Source: Halomonas sp. S3-1-1 (lineage in GTDB: Bacteria; Pseudomonadota; Gammaproteobacteria; Pseudomonadales; Halomonadaceae). Taken from it: a stretch of DNA of 64,000 bases. Below the pieces are notes generated by a model. It was not told the DNA's origin. It was given only the letters and a program-made list of their open reading frames with translations, and made no database searches. Every line of letters starts with the position of its first letter. Within the stretch, counting starts at the first letter, position 1. Shown in pieces: positions 27,828-35,831 of the stretch. The DNA lies in contig NZ_JALGBZ010000001.1 of the NCBI RefSeq assembly GCF_023757625.1, positions 248,001 to 312,000 of the forward strand, in the 5' to 3' direction. A program made the position numbers and the translations under genes.

Positions 27828-28472
27828 TTAATCCGCTGAAAGAAGTCGCAGCATCACGTCGCGGTGGCTTGCCTTGATGGCCGCGATGCGCTCGGCGGCG
27901 ATGTCGCCGCCAATGATCATTTGCCAGAACAGGGCCAGCACCGACGGCGAAAACGCCAGCGTGATCTGATCCGGCGTCAGGGCGGCCTTCGGGGCGTAGC
28001 GGTTCAGGTGGTCGGCCAGCGCCTGCTGACGCTTTTCGAGATAGGGCCGGTAGCACTGCTCGTACCACTGCCGGATACGCTGCGGGTCACGGCCGCTTTC
28101 GATGATCAAAAGCCGCACGATGGTGAGCCGGCGCGTCGACGAGCCGTCGCCGTAGAGCATATCCAGAAAGCCATCGACCGCGTCTTCCAGACTCTCTGCA
28201 TGGCGCAAAAAGCCGCTCTCGCCGCTCTCCACGGGCAGCATGATCGCCTCCAGCAGCGCCTCGAACAGCGCCTCCTTACTGGCAAAGTGGGCGTAAAACC
28301 CCGCCTTGGTAAGCCCCGCTTTAAGCGCGATGGCCTCGACCGTGGCGCCTTCGAAGCCCACTTTTGCGAACGCGTCGAGCGCGGCATCCAGAATATACTG
28401 GCGACGAATGTCGGGGGGCAGGCGCGTGCGCTTGCGTGGTGACGCCAGCGGCGTCTTGGCGGAGTGCTTCAT
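27828..28472 (-). CDS. TetR-family repressor of the efflux operon
   Basis: 214 aa. An N-terminal TetR helix-turn-helix (YILDAALDAFAKVGFEGATVEAIALKAGLTKAGFYAHFASKEAL) is followed by a ligand-binding domain of AcrR-like length. It is the first gene of tetR-OMP-MFP-RND and has a perfect 9+9 bp palindrome 44-65 bp upstream of its start, so autoregulation with the pump is likely. Confidence 0.93.
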   Translation of the reverse strand: MKHSAKTPLASPRKRTRLPPDIRRQYILDAALDAFAKVGFEGATVEAIALKAGLTKAGFYAHFASKEALFEALLEAIMLPVESGESGFLRHAESLEDAVDGFLDMLYGDGSSTRRLTIVRLLIIESGRDPQRIRQWYEQCYRPYLEKRQQALADHLNRYAPKAALTPDQITLAFSPSVLALFWQMIIGGDIAAERIAAIKASHRDVMLRLLSAD

Positions 28473-28515
28473 GGGTCGAACCCCATAGTGAGCGGCAAAA
28501 GGAAGCGATTATACC

Positions 28516-28537
28516 TTAACGACCATTTGGTCGTTAA
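28516..28537. promoter_or_regulatory. TetR-type operator palindrome
   Basis: Perfect inverted repeat TTAACGACC, spacer ATTT, GGTCGTTAA, between divergent tetR and the mipA-like gene. Size and symmetry are typical of an AcrR/TtgR-class operator. It could control both directions. Confidence 0.8.
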
Positions 28538-28604
28538 ACGATTGCTCGATCATGGATTTGGGCCTAGAGTTCGTTCTGACTTCGAACCGCTCAGGATCTG
28601 GAAC

Positions 28605-29375
28605 ATGCTGCATTCAAACGATTATCGCCGCCCGCTGATGCTGTCGCTTGCCATCGCAAGCGCTTCGCTGTGCTCCACGGCATGGGCGCAATGGGAGGGC
28701 ACGCTGGGGGCCGGTGCGATCTATACCCCGGACTACCTGGGCAGTGACGACTACGAATGGAATCCCTTACCGGTGGTGGAAGCGACCTACAACGACACGC
28801 TGTTCGTAAGCGTTCGCGACGGGATCGGCTGGAACGTCATCAATCAGGACAACGTCAAGGTGGCGCCCTTCATCGGCTACACCTTCGGCCGCGATGATAG
28901 CGGCGATTTGAGCCGCTTCGACGAGGTCGACGGCGGCGCGACGGCGGGGCTTCGTATCAGCTACCGCGACGCGGGCTGGCGCTATACCGGCTCGGCGGAA
29001 ACCCCCTTTACCGGTGATATCGACGGCTACCGCCTTGCTTTCAAAGCCCAGCATGTCACGCGCCTTGGCGAACGCATGGTCATGACGCTCGGCCCTGAAG
29101 TGGCGTATACCAGCGATAAGTGGACCGACGCCATGTTTGGCGTCTCGCCCGGCGACAGCGTGCGCTCAGGTCTTGCGGCCTACGAGCCCGACGACGGCGC
29201 TTTCGCACTAGGCGCCAATGCGTCGCTGAGTTACTACCTGACAGAGCAGTGGTCGGTTACTGGCCTTCTTGGGGTGGCCAAGCTCACCGGCGACGCCAGC
29301 GACAGCCCGATCGTCGACGATGCGGGCAGCGACGTGCAGTGGCGTACCGGTGCCTTTATCAACTATCACTTCTAA
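28605..29375 (+). CDS. MipA/OmpV family outer-membrane protein
   Basis: 256 aa. The signal peptide runs to about residue 28 (ends CSTAWA-Q), followed by the family's opening WEGTLGAGAIYTPDYLGSDDYEWNPLPVVEATY and alternating beta-strands ending in INYHF with a terminal Phe, as in beta-barrel proteins. Members act as outer-membrane scaffolds or porin-like proteins. The ATG at 28605 was chosen because it starts the signal peptide; the longer frame from 28464 overlaps tetR and the operator. Confidence 0.9.
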   Translation: MLHSNDYRRPLMLSLAIASASLCSTAWAQWEGTLGAGAIYTPDYLGSDDYEWNPLPVVEATYNDTLFVSVRDGIGWNVINQDNVKVAPFIGYTFGRDDSGDLSRFDEVDGGATAGLRISYRDAGWRYTGSAETPFTGDIDGYRLAFKAQHVTRLGERMVMTLGPEVAYTSDKWTDAMFGVSPGDSVRSGLAAYEPDDGAFALGANASLSYYLTEQWSVTGLLGVAKLTGDASDSPIVDDAGSDVQWRTGAFINYHF

Positions 29376-29403
29376 AAACCTTTGACGCCCTGTTAGCGGC
29401 AAT

Positions 29404-30984
29404 TCAATCGCTTTCAACTTCCGACTCGCCACCGTCAAACAGCGAAAGCTGCTGACGGTGGGCGGGTTTTATCGTTTTACGCCGGGCGTTTGGGCGGCGG
29501 TGACTGGCCAGACGCGCCATCAATTCTTGGCTGATGGCTTTGGCCTCTGGCGTGCGGCTCGCCTCGAAAATCAGCGTTTTCCAGTGGCGGGCCTCGGCCT
29601 CGAAATCATGAGGTAGCGGGTAGTGCTCGCCGGGAATGAACGCGTAGCGCGTTTGCAGGCTTTCCGGCAGCGCCCAGGGTTTGGCCCGCCACTCGACGGG
29701 CAGCGCGGTTAACTCCGGCACCCAGCGGGCGACGAATTCACCGCTCGGGTCGTTGTCCTCGGCCTGCTTGATCGGGTTGTAGATGCGAAGCGTATTGAAG
29801 CCGGTGGCGCCCGACTGCATCTGAATCTGCGGGTAGTGGATGCCGGGCTCGAAATCGGTAAACAGCCGCGCCAGGTGAAGCCCGGGCTCACGCCAGTGAA
29901 GGCCGAGGCCAAAGGTAGCAAACGAGATCAGCATCGCGCGCATGCGAAAGTTGATCCAGCCGGTATGAATCAGGCAGCGCATACAGGCATCCACCAGCGG
30001 CACGCCGGTCTGGCCGCGCTTCCAGGCCAGCAGCCGCGGGTGCTCCGGGTCGCGTTCGCGCAGCCCCTTGAGCGCCGGGTGCAGGGTTTTATCTTCGATG
30101 CTCGGTTCGCTTTCGAGCTTTTGAATGAAGTGGCAGTGCCAGTGCAGCCGCGAGGCGAGCGCTCGTAACGAATGCGCCCAGCGGGTTTTCTCGGCGTGCT
30201 TTTCGCGCTGGTGGCGAAGCGAGCGCACCACCTCACGCATCGAAAGCGTACCCCAAACCAGGTGGGGCGAAAGCCTCGAGCCGTGTACCTCGGCCCGCAA
30301 GGGCTTTGAGATCGAACCCCGGTAGCGCTCGCCGCGTTGGGTAAGAAAACCGTACCAGAGCGCGCGCCCGGCGCGACGCCCGCCGCGCTGGCGCTCGGGG
30401 CAGGGCGTGGTGTCGACACCCAGCGTGAGCCCATGCAGTTCGTCCACCGGCCGATGATGAAACGCCTCCCAGCCGGGGGCCGGGCGGGCATTGGCAGGCG
30501 TCTTGAAGGGCGCGGCCTGCATTAGCGCTTCCCACTGTTCCTCCCAGGCGCTTTGATCGACGCGGCTTTTCAGCCTGCGCACCACGCCCACCTGGCGGTG
30601 TTCGTGCCACGTCACGCCTTCGGCGCGGCACCACGCGAGCACCGCCACGTCGCGCGCGTAGCTCCAGGCGTTACCGGTTTCTTCATGAGAGTAGAGCGTC
30701 AGCGCCCCGTAGTGCGCCTTCAGCGCGGCGAGCAGCGCGAGCACGTCGCCTTCCCAAATACACAGCGGCAGTCCTCGCTCGCTTAGCGCTGCCTGTAAAT
30801 CGACCAGCGAGTCGGCGGCGAACTGCCAGTGGCGGAGCGCACTGTCCGGCGCCTGCCACTGGCCAGGCTCGATGGCGAACACCGGCAGCACCAGGCCCGC
30901 CTCGGCGGCAAGGGTCAGCGGCGCGTGGTCGTGAACGCGCAGATCACGCTTGAACCACACCACGTGAATACCGGCAGTGGCCAT
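29404..30984 (-). CDS. Photolyase/cryptochrome family protein
   Basis: 526 aa. The N-terminal photolyase domain starts VVWFKRDLRVHDHAPL, typical of class I photolyases; the C-terminal FAD-binding half includes GTLSMREV, a W-H-HF segment, and GVPLVDACMRCLIHTGWINFRMRAMLISF, GIHYPQIQMQSG and RIYNPIKQAEDNDPSGEFVARW. Light-driven repair of cyclobutane dimers or a cryptochrome role is expected; which cannot be decided by eye. The start ATG follows AAGGAG. Confidence 0.92.
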   Translation of the reverse strand: MATAGIHVVWFKRDLRVHDHAPLTLAAEAGLVLPVFAIEPGQWQAPDSALRHWQFAADSLVDLQAALSERGLPLCIWEGDVLALLAALKAHYGALTLYSHEETGNAWSYARDVAVLAWCRAEGVTWHEHRQVGVVRRLKSRVDQSAWEEQWEALMQAAPFKTPANARPAPGWEAFHHRPVDELHGLTLGVDTTPCPERQRGGRRAGRALWYGFLTQRGERYRGSISKPLRAEVHGSRLSPHLVWGTLSMREVVRSLRHQREKHAEKTRWAHSLRALASRLHWHCHFIQKLESEPSIEDKTLHPALKGLRERDPEHPRLLAWKRGQTGVPLVDACMRCLIHTGWINFRMRAMLISFATFGLGLHWREPGLHLARLFTDFEPGIHYPQIQMQSGATGFNTLRIYNPIKQAEDNDPSGEFVARWVPELTALPVEWRAKPWALPESLQTRYAFIPGEHYPLPHDFEAEARHWKTLIFEASRTPEAKAISQELMARLASHRRPNARRKTIKPAHRQQLSLFDGGESEVESD

Positions 30985-31062
30985 GGGTCTCCTTGGGCTA
31001 TCCGTGCCCGGGTCGTAGCGTTACCATCAAGCGTTGGTCACAATCCCCCAAGGAGCAAGCCC

Positions 31063-31365
31063 ATGTACATCGCCATGAACCGTTTTCGTATCGCCCCGGG
31101 CCGGGAAGAGGATTTTCTCGAGGTATGGCGCAACCGCGACTCGCACCTCGACGAGGTACCCGGCTTCAAGGAATTCAGGATGCTCCAGGGCGACAAGCAG
31201 GAGGACCACACCGTGTTTATCTCGCACAGCATCTGGGAATCTGAGGACGCCTTCCGTGCCTGGACGCAGTCCGACGCGTTTCGCAAGGCGCATGCCAATG
31301 CCAAGTCGCCGGAGGGGATTTATCTGGGGCCGCCGAAGTTTGAAGGGTATGAGGTGGTGCTTTAA
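31063..31365 (+). CDS. Antibiotic biosynthesis monooxygenase-type protein (heme oxygenase-like)
   Basis: 100 aa ABM fold. It begins YIAMNRFRIAPGREEDFLEVWRN and ends in FRAWTQSDAFRKAHA, like the IsdG/HmoB-type small monooxygenases that cleave heme. The start ATG follows AAGGAGC. It is a single gene with a terminator hairpin behind it. Confidence 0.8.
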   Translation: MYIAMNRFRIAPGREEDFLEVWRNRDSHLDEVPGFKEFRMLQGDKQEDHTVFISHSIWESEDAFRAWTQSDAFRKAHANAKSPEGIYLGPPKFEGYEVVL

Positions 31366-31394
31366 CGACTCGCTCTGGAACCACGTGTTTGATG

Positions 31395-31418
31395 CTGCCG
31401 CTTTTGAGCGGCAGTTTT
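31395..31418 (+). terminator. Terminator after the small monooxygenase
   Basis: CTGCCGCT, loop TTTG, AGCGGCAG, then TTTT: 8-bp perfect stem plus T run, 30 nt after the stop. It is the last core-genome signal before the cassette region. Confidence 0.8.
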
Positions 31419-31453
31419 GTGTTGGGCCTGCTTGGAAAAGCTGGCGAGTGCGG

Positions 31454-31693
31454 GCCTACGACCTATGGTTGACGATTGTCATCGCATTTATGCGTGGCCG
31501 AAGGTAAGTTTGTGGGTAGGGTATGATTGAATCGAGTAAAACGAGCGGGCACGCGAATAATGGATAGACGGCCTGTAAATTGATCGGCGCTAGAGTGATC
31601 AGTAGGTTACGGGCTGCAAGCGGGCTGCATAACCTCAATAAACGCGCCGGCGCGATTATTGAGGTTATGTGGATGGGCGAATAATCACTGTTA
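31454..31693 (+). repeat. Repeat copy 1, candidate attI-like site heading the cassette array
   Basis: Homologous to 36447-36685 (starts GCC-TACGACCTATG, shares AAGGTAAGTTTGTGG and GAGCGGGCAC). Both copies hold a hairpin (here 31629-31668) whose arms changed by compensatory substitutions, and both end TAATCACTGTTA; beyond that the sequences are unrelated. This stop at G^TT is what is expected of an integron attachment site next to different first cassettes. Confidence 0.65.
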
Positions 31694-31710
31694 TAAATTG
31701 AGGTAGTCCA

Positions 31711-32121
31711 ATGACGGGCCTCGTATCCAGAATCCACCAGGGGCGATATGACTCCGAAAAAGAGCTTTTACGTCTCCGTGACAATGCCTTCAAGAGAGAC
31801 AGGGTTGATGTCCTAGATGCGGTTCATCAACGGTTGAAGAAAAAATATCCCCTCATTTACCAGAGGCTAGTTGGCCCTCTCACCGATAGAACTCGAGATA
31901 AAAAGTTCAAATGCTATTGCAACAACCCGAAGAGTCTCAGCGAGATCTATCTGGATATCATGGCGGGCCACGTTCATTATCATTCCTTGATCTGCGACGA
32001 TTGTTGGCAAGAAGATCTAACTAAAACGTGGGGCTACTACGGTTGGGCGAGCAAGCTAATTCCGCAAGAGGTGTGGCATGTACTCTGCGAAGAACGGGCG
32101 TACGACAAGTACGTTGAGTAA
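31711..32121 (+). CDS. Cassette protein with zinc-ribbon-like cysteines
   Basis: 136 aa, no family recognised. The first two-thirds is a charged helical region; residues about 70-100 carry a C-x-C...C-x2-C pattern (FKCYCNN and ICDDCW), which may bind a metal. The start ATG has GAGGTAG upstream. The gene is the first after repeat copy 1 and is followed directly by an attC site whose box overlaps the region just after the stop, so it is probably a mobile cassette gene. Function unknown. Confidence 0.7.
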   Translation: MTGLVSRIHQGRYDSEKELLRLRDNAFKRDRVDVLDAVHQRLKKKYPLIYQRLVGPLTDRTRDKKFKCYCNNPKSLSEIYLDIMAGHVHYHSLICDDCWQEDLTKTWGYYGWASKLIPQEVWHVLCEERAYDKYVE

Positions 32122-32122
32122 T

Positions 32123-32223
32123 TTATAACAAGGCGCAGCAGTTCGCGGCCGATGGCCGCCGGACGACCTTTCCGTGTCTCCTTTGTCGCCACTCAAAGGT
32201 CGCCGCTGTGCTCAGCGTTATGC
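32123..32223 (+). other. attC-like site 1
   Basis: Begins TTATAAC (32123) and ends GTTATGC (32217). Inside, GCGCAG near the 5' end pairs with CTGTGC near the 3' end, and GCGGCC-GAT-GGCCGC and GACCTTT...AAAGGTC form inner hairpins. Length 101 bp. Confidence 0.75.
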
Positions 32224-32238
32224 ATTATGGAGTATTCT

Positions 32239-32896
32239 ATGAGTACCAATAAATCTGAAACCCAAATTTATGCTACATATGATGAGTTTTGTAAGGCAAG
32301 GGGACTGGCTTTACCACATAGAGTGGAATTCAATAGATCAAAAGTAAAACAAGACGAACTAAAGGTCATAAAAGAATACTTCACCAACTTGTGCTTAGAT
32401 TTAACTGTATATAGTGACCTCTTCACATATCAAAAATCGATTGATGTATTAAACGAATTCAATTCTTTAGTTTTTGGCAGAATACAAAAGGCATATATTG
32501 AAAAGCTCTGCCTTAGTCTTGCTTGTTTGTTGGATCCTGCCCAAACAGGAAGGAACAATGAAAACTTGTCATTAGCAAGAATTATAGCTCAATGTGAATG
32601 TCCTGAATTAGATGATAAATATTCAGAGTTGCTTAAGCTCTACGAGTTAACAGGCATTAAAAGCTGGCGTAGCAAATTATTAGCTCACAATGATTTAAAT
32701 ACTTTAATGGGTAGGAAAAAAATTAGATTTGAAATTTAGGAGAAATGACGTAGAAAATATTATTGAATTAATACAAGAGATTTTTGATGATATCTCAGGT
32801 TCTACTGCTCAAACTGATATCAGAATTGCATTGCCATTTGATCAAGATGTTAGTCAGTTTTTGAATAAGTTAAAACTTTCATCTAGAAATGCATAG
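32239..32896 (+). pseudogene. Frameshifted HEPN-like cassette gene (AbiU2-like)
   Basis: The frame from ATG 32239 (GGAG upstream) reads 166 aa to a stop at 32737. A run of seven A at 32716-32722 is one base too long: with six A the frame continues 57 more residues (LDLKFRRNDVEN... to ...KLSSRNA) to a stop at 32894. The restored protein is about 223 aa and all-helical. SWRSKLLAHND near residue 155 resembles the R-x-K-x3-H-D core of HEPN/AbiU2-type proteins, some of which are abortive-infection ribonucleases. Family assignment is tentative. It could be a broken gene, a slippage-controlled gene or a sequencing error. Confidence 0.6.
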
Positions 32897-32991
32897 CAAG
32901 GTATCCAAGCAGAACAAAAAAACAGTTGATTAAGTTTCGCTTCGCTACATATTTTAACCCAGTATTTTTTCCGCTTAATGCGACGTTAAGT
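32890..32991 (+). other. attC-like site 2 (degenerate)
   Basis: Starts GCATAGCAAGG, one base off the usual AAC box, overlapping the restored stop of the preceding gene, and ends GCGACGTTAAGT with a good GTTRRRY box at 32985. Inner pairing is weak. Position between two cassette genes supports it. Confidence 0.5.
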
Positions 32992-33004
32992 ATTCGAGGA
33001 AACA

Positions 33005-33724
33005 ATGAGAACACATCAATATCAAAGAAAAAATAGGTTTAATGGAGCTGTATATCACTTTTTCGAGTTGAGCAACGCTGTTCGGGTTATTAGGGTTTTG
33101 AATAATGAAGAGTTCGAGCATACTTTCTCGAAGGGAGACTTTGTTCAAGGAAGAACTCTGAAGAAATTTGATTTTGACACGGCTATAGAAAAAGGTCATG
33201 CCGTTTATGTGACTAGCGAAGAGTTTCCATCTTCAAATGCTCAAAGTTTAGCTGCTCAAGTTGATTTCATTTACGGTAATAGTGTCGAAGAAAAGTCATC
33301 TTTAGAGTCTGATATAGATGAAATTCTTTCAAACCCAATGATCGAGGTTACCGAGAAAGAAAGTTTAATAAAGTCTAGGATAGGTCAGGGTGCTTTTCGT
33401 CAAAAACTAATTAATATGTGGGGTGGATGTGCTGTTACTGGTTGTGAGGTTAAAGAGCTACTTGTAGCGAGTCACATTATTCCATGGAGTGCCTCTGAAG
33501 CTAATAGATTAAATCCTTACAATGGATTTCTTTTGGTTGCACACTTAGATAAAGCATTTGATTCAGGGCTTATTAGTTTTGATTCAGAAGGTTGTATTAT
33601 GATATCTTCAGAGTTTAAAGGCTGTAACTTACTTGGAATACATCCTGATTTGTTTATTAACTTGAAACCTGAGCATGAGGAATTTCTTAAATATCATAGA
33701 TTTAATGTATACAGAAATAAATAA
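33005..33724 (+). CDS. HNH endonuclease, cassette gene
   Basis: 239 aa. Residues about 128-195 form an HNH_2 domain: FRQKLINMWGGCAVTGCEV, then ASHIIPW with His157, NPYNGFLL with Asn173 and His180, and DKAFDSGLISF. The N-terminal 110 residues are unrecognised and may be a target-binding domain. HNH_2 proteins of this layout resemble stand-alone restriction-type endonucleases. The start ATG follows GAGGAAACA. It is low in GC and flanked by attC-like sites, so it is mobile cargo, possibly anti-phage or selfish. Confidence 0.9.
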   Translation: MRTHQYQRKNRFNGAVYHFFELSNAVRVIRVLNNEEFEHTFSKGDFVQGRTLKKFDFDTAIEKGHAVYVTSEEFPSSNAQSLAAQVDFIYGNSVEEKSSLESDIDEILSNPMIEVTEKESLIKSRIGQGAFRQKLINMWGGCAVTGCEVKELLVASHIIPWSASEANRLNPYNGFLLVAHLDKAFDSGLISFDSEGCIMISSEFKGCNLLGIHPDLFINLKPEHEEFLKYHRFNVYRNK

Positions 33725-33837
33725 AAACGCTATATATCGATTCGTGATGTTGGCGGTTTTTATTTTTATTTAGCGTTTTCGGTGTGATGATTGAGTTTCG
33801 TGGCCAGTGTTGTTAATCACTTAAGCGGGCGTTGTGA
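33722..33837 (+). other. attC-like site 3, Vibrio-repeat-like
   Basis: Begins TAAAAACGC at the HNH gene stop and ends CTTAAGCGGGC-GTTGTGA. The last 60 bp (GATTGAGTTTCG, GGCCAGTG, TTAAGCGGGCGTT) resemble the 3' half of Vibrio cholerae repeats (VCR), and TGGCGGTTTTTA in the first half resembles the VCR 5' half, from memory of the VCR sequence. Confidence 0.6.
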
Positions 33838-33860
33838 GTCATTCAATATCGAGTATAGAA

Positions 33861-34305
33861 ATGAACGATAGAATTAAAAAAAATTGATACACCAGAGAAG
33901 TGCGAAATATTTGCCAAGAACTGCATTGAGCGTGGCCATGAAGATTTGGCGCAAGAGGCCAAAGAACGAGCTGTTCAGCTCCGAGCTAAAGCTTACGGAG
34001 CAAAATCTGATGCCGAGCGTAAAGCCCTCGAAGCTGTTTACGCATACGAAGAGGTATTAAGTGCGAGGAATGGAAGGAAAACTCGTGCCGGTCGTACATG
34101 GCAAATGATAACCCGCCATGGAATTATTGGTGCGGTAGAAAGAGCCGTAAATCGACCTACAGAGACACAAGGTTATACCGCCCTCGTTGAAATGGGTCTT
34201 GAAGATTATGCATTTGAAAATGTCATTCTTCGTCACACTGATCTTTTTAGTGATCAGGCGGTAAAAGTTTCAAGAGAACGTATAGAACAGTGGAAAAACT
34301 CATAA
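33861..34305 (+). pseudogene. Conserved cassette gene with a poly-A frameshift
   Basis: The homologous frame reads IDTPEKCEIFAKNCIERGHEDLAQEAKERAV from 33883, ending at 34305 (about 140 aa in all, basic and helical, with TRAGRTWQMITRHGIIGAVERAVNRP). Only a downstream TTG at 33946 starts it in frame. ATG 33861 leads into the frame if the A8 run at 33876-33883 is shortened by one base; as written it stops after 8 codons. I know this as a conserved hypothetical family but not its function. Position between attC-like sites 3 and 4. Confidence 0.65.
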
Positions 34306-34372
34306 CATGCAAAGGCAGTATCGCCTTTCGGACTGGACGTGCTAACGCGCGCCGCTGCTTTGGACGCTAGAC
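34300..34372 (+). other. attC-like site 4
   Basis: TCATAAC (34300, overlapping the preceding stop) to GCTAGAC (34366). CAAAGGCAG near the 5' end pairs with CTGCTTTGG near the 3' end leaving one unpaired G, which is the extrahelical base typical of attC. The right box has GCT in place of GTT, so it may be inactive. 73 bp. Confidence 0.65.
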
Positions 34373-34387
34373 CATATAGAGAAACCA

Positions 34388-35005
34388 ATGAACATCGAAG
34401 CCTGGTTGGCATTTACTGCCATTGCATCCGTAGCGACTATAGTGCCTGGGCCGGCGATGCTGCTGGTCGCTACACATAGCTTGAAGTACGGAATTCTTCA
34501 ATCATTAAAAACGATCCTGGGTAACGTTACGGGGCTGGCCATCCTATCGAGCATCTCCGTTACGGGCTTGAGCGCGGTAATTCTGTACTCTTCGAGCGCT
34601 TTTCTGGCGGTTAAAATAGTGGGAGCGCTCTACCTCGCCTACCTTGGCATCAAAATTTGGCGCAATGGCGTCTCGCCCATTAAGGTCGAAGAGGCTGATT
34701 CAAATAAGCGTGGTGGGCTCTTGTATCTGCAAGGTATCGCGGTGTCGCTTTCAAACCCAAAAGCTATCGCGTTTACAACGGCGCTCTTTCCTCAATTTAT
34801 CGAGCCGGGCCACCGCGTGCTTTTTCAGTTTTCAATATTGTTGGGAACGTTTATGGCGTTATCATTTTCCTGCTTATGTGTCTGCTCGATACTGGCACGC
34901 AAAGCCTCCCTTGGCGTTTCAGGAAAGTTGCCGCTTAATTTGGGTAAAGTGTTTGGTGGCAGTTTGATTGGCGCGGGTGGTTTACTGATGTTTGCAAAAA
35001 ACTGA
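34388..35005 (+). CDS. LysE/RhtB family amino-acid exporter, cassette gene
   Basis: 205 aa, about six membrane segments. The N-terminus FTAIASVATIVPGPAMLLVATHSLKYG is the RhtB/LysE signature (PGPA-LL), and the segment VSLSNPKAIAFTTALFPQF is also typical. It exports amino acids or analogues such as homoserine lactone. The start ATG follows AGAGAAACC. Its position after attC-like site 4 and before an attC half site indicates a cassette gene. It is a more common cassette cargo than the orphan genes around it. Confidence 0.88.
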   Translation: MNIEAWLAFTAIASVATIVPGPAMLLVATHSLKYGILQSLKTILGNVTGLAILSSISVTGLSAVILYSSSAFLAVKIVGALYLAYLGIKIWRNGVSPIKVEEADSNKRGGLLYLQGIAVSLSNPKAIAFTTALFPQFIEPGHRVLFQFSILLGTFMALSFSCLCVCSILARKASLGVSGKLPLNLGKVFGGSLIGAGGLLMFAKN

Positions 35006-35012
35006 GCTTAAC
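35006..35012 (+). other. attC half site after the LysE cassette
   Basis: GCTTAAC fits RYYYAAC exactly and lies right after the LysE stop, followed by AAGCATCGACAGGGCG. No matching GTTAAGC is seen in the next 200 bp, so the right half seems to be lost. The stretch 35013-35260 holds only an open remnant of about 50 codons ending at 35240 (contains MQRAGYINPAMGLLVARI) with no start or ribosome site. Confidence 0.45.
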
Positions 35013-35266
35013 AAGCATCGACAGGGCGATAGCCAACACTAGCTGTCTTTTTATCACGAGAGCGATTAATGGCGCCTCCTGAACGCCTTTAGTGTAAAGC
35101 CTGGAAGTGCCTACGAATTCCGGGGCCATGCAGTCAACCAACTTGGCCGGGTACCGCTGATGCAGCGGGCGGGGTATATTAACCCGGCTATGGGGCTGCT
35201 CGTGGCGCGAATCATCCAGTCGCGGGTCGTTTGGGTGTGAATCATTGAAAGAAAGAGGAATTGGTT

Positions 35267-35599
35267 TTGAAATTAGTTAAAAGCTTGCTCGTGGGGCTTC
35301 TGCTGCTGGGGTGCTCATCCTTTGCAAGCGCGTCGGATTACTACGTCGATATCACCAACGATACCGGCTACACCATTTTGTACATGTACGTCAGCCCGGC
35401 GAAAGCCGAAACCTGGGAGGAAGACGTGCTGGGCAGCAGTGTATTTAGAAGCGGTGAGACCCAGCGCGTCACGCTAACCAACTACGACAGCCCCATATTC
35501 GATATTCGCCTGGTGGACGAAGACAAGGACAGCTACACCTTCTGGGATGTGGATGTCTCGCAGCGCGATATCGTGGTCACGCTGGGTGATCTGGATTAA
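35267..35599 (+). CDS. Small secreted beta-rich protein
   Basis: 110 aa from TTG 35267 (AGAGGA at 8 nt); a second TTG at 35261 sits too near the ribosome site. A signal peptide (LKLVKSLLVGLLLLGCSSFASA) is followed by a beta-strand domain (VDITNDTGYTILYMYVSP, VLGSSVFRSGETQRVTL, YDSPIFDIRLVDEDKDSYTFWDVDVS). LLGC may alternatively be a lipobox. Similar small periplasmic proteins are common, sometimes mis-labelled argininosuccinate lyase in databases. Higher GC than the cassettes, so it may be core sequence. Function unknown. Confidence 0.65.
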   Translation: MKLVKSLLVGLLLLGCSSFASASDYYVDITNDTGYTILYMYVSPAKAETWEEDVLGSSVFRSGETQRVTLTNYDSPIFDIRLVDEDKDSYTFWDVDVSQRDIVVTLGDLD

Positions 35600-35721
35600 A
35601 GCACGGGCGCGGCGTGATGATTACGCCGCCTCGCGCGAACAGCTCGATGATCCATCCAAAGCATTGACCCCCTAAGCGCAAAGTGTAGCCGCTATCGCCA
35701 CGTTAAAATGTCACCACGCAA

Positions 35722-35754
35722 AACGGCTTGCCTTCTCACCGGAGGCAAGCCGTT
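35722..35754. terminator. Hairpin after the secreted protein gene
   Basis: AACGGCTTGCC, loop of 11, GGCAAGCCGTT, then GTCATTT. An 11-bp perfect stem, probably a terminator. The region 35600-35830 holds nothing else that I can identify. Confidence 0.55.
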
Positions 35755-35831
35755 GTCATTTGCTACAGACTGCGGCGCTCAAAGTGGCCTTATCCCTAAA
35801 AAACTAACCCACTACTCAGCCACCCGCTATA

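Noticed and set aside
31454..31693. The 240-bp repeat considered as an insertion sequence or MITE
   Set aside because: No terminal inverted repeats or target duplications at its ends; one end is a GTT junction with a different gene in each copy.
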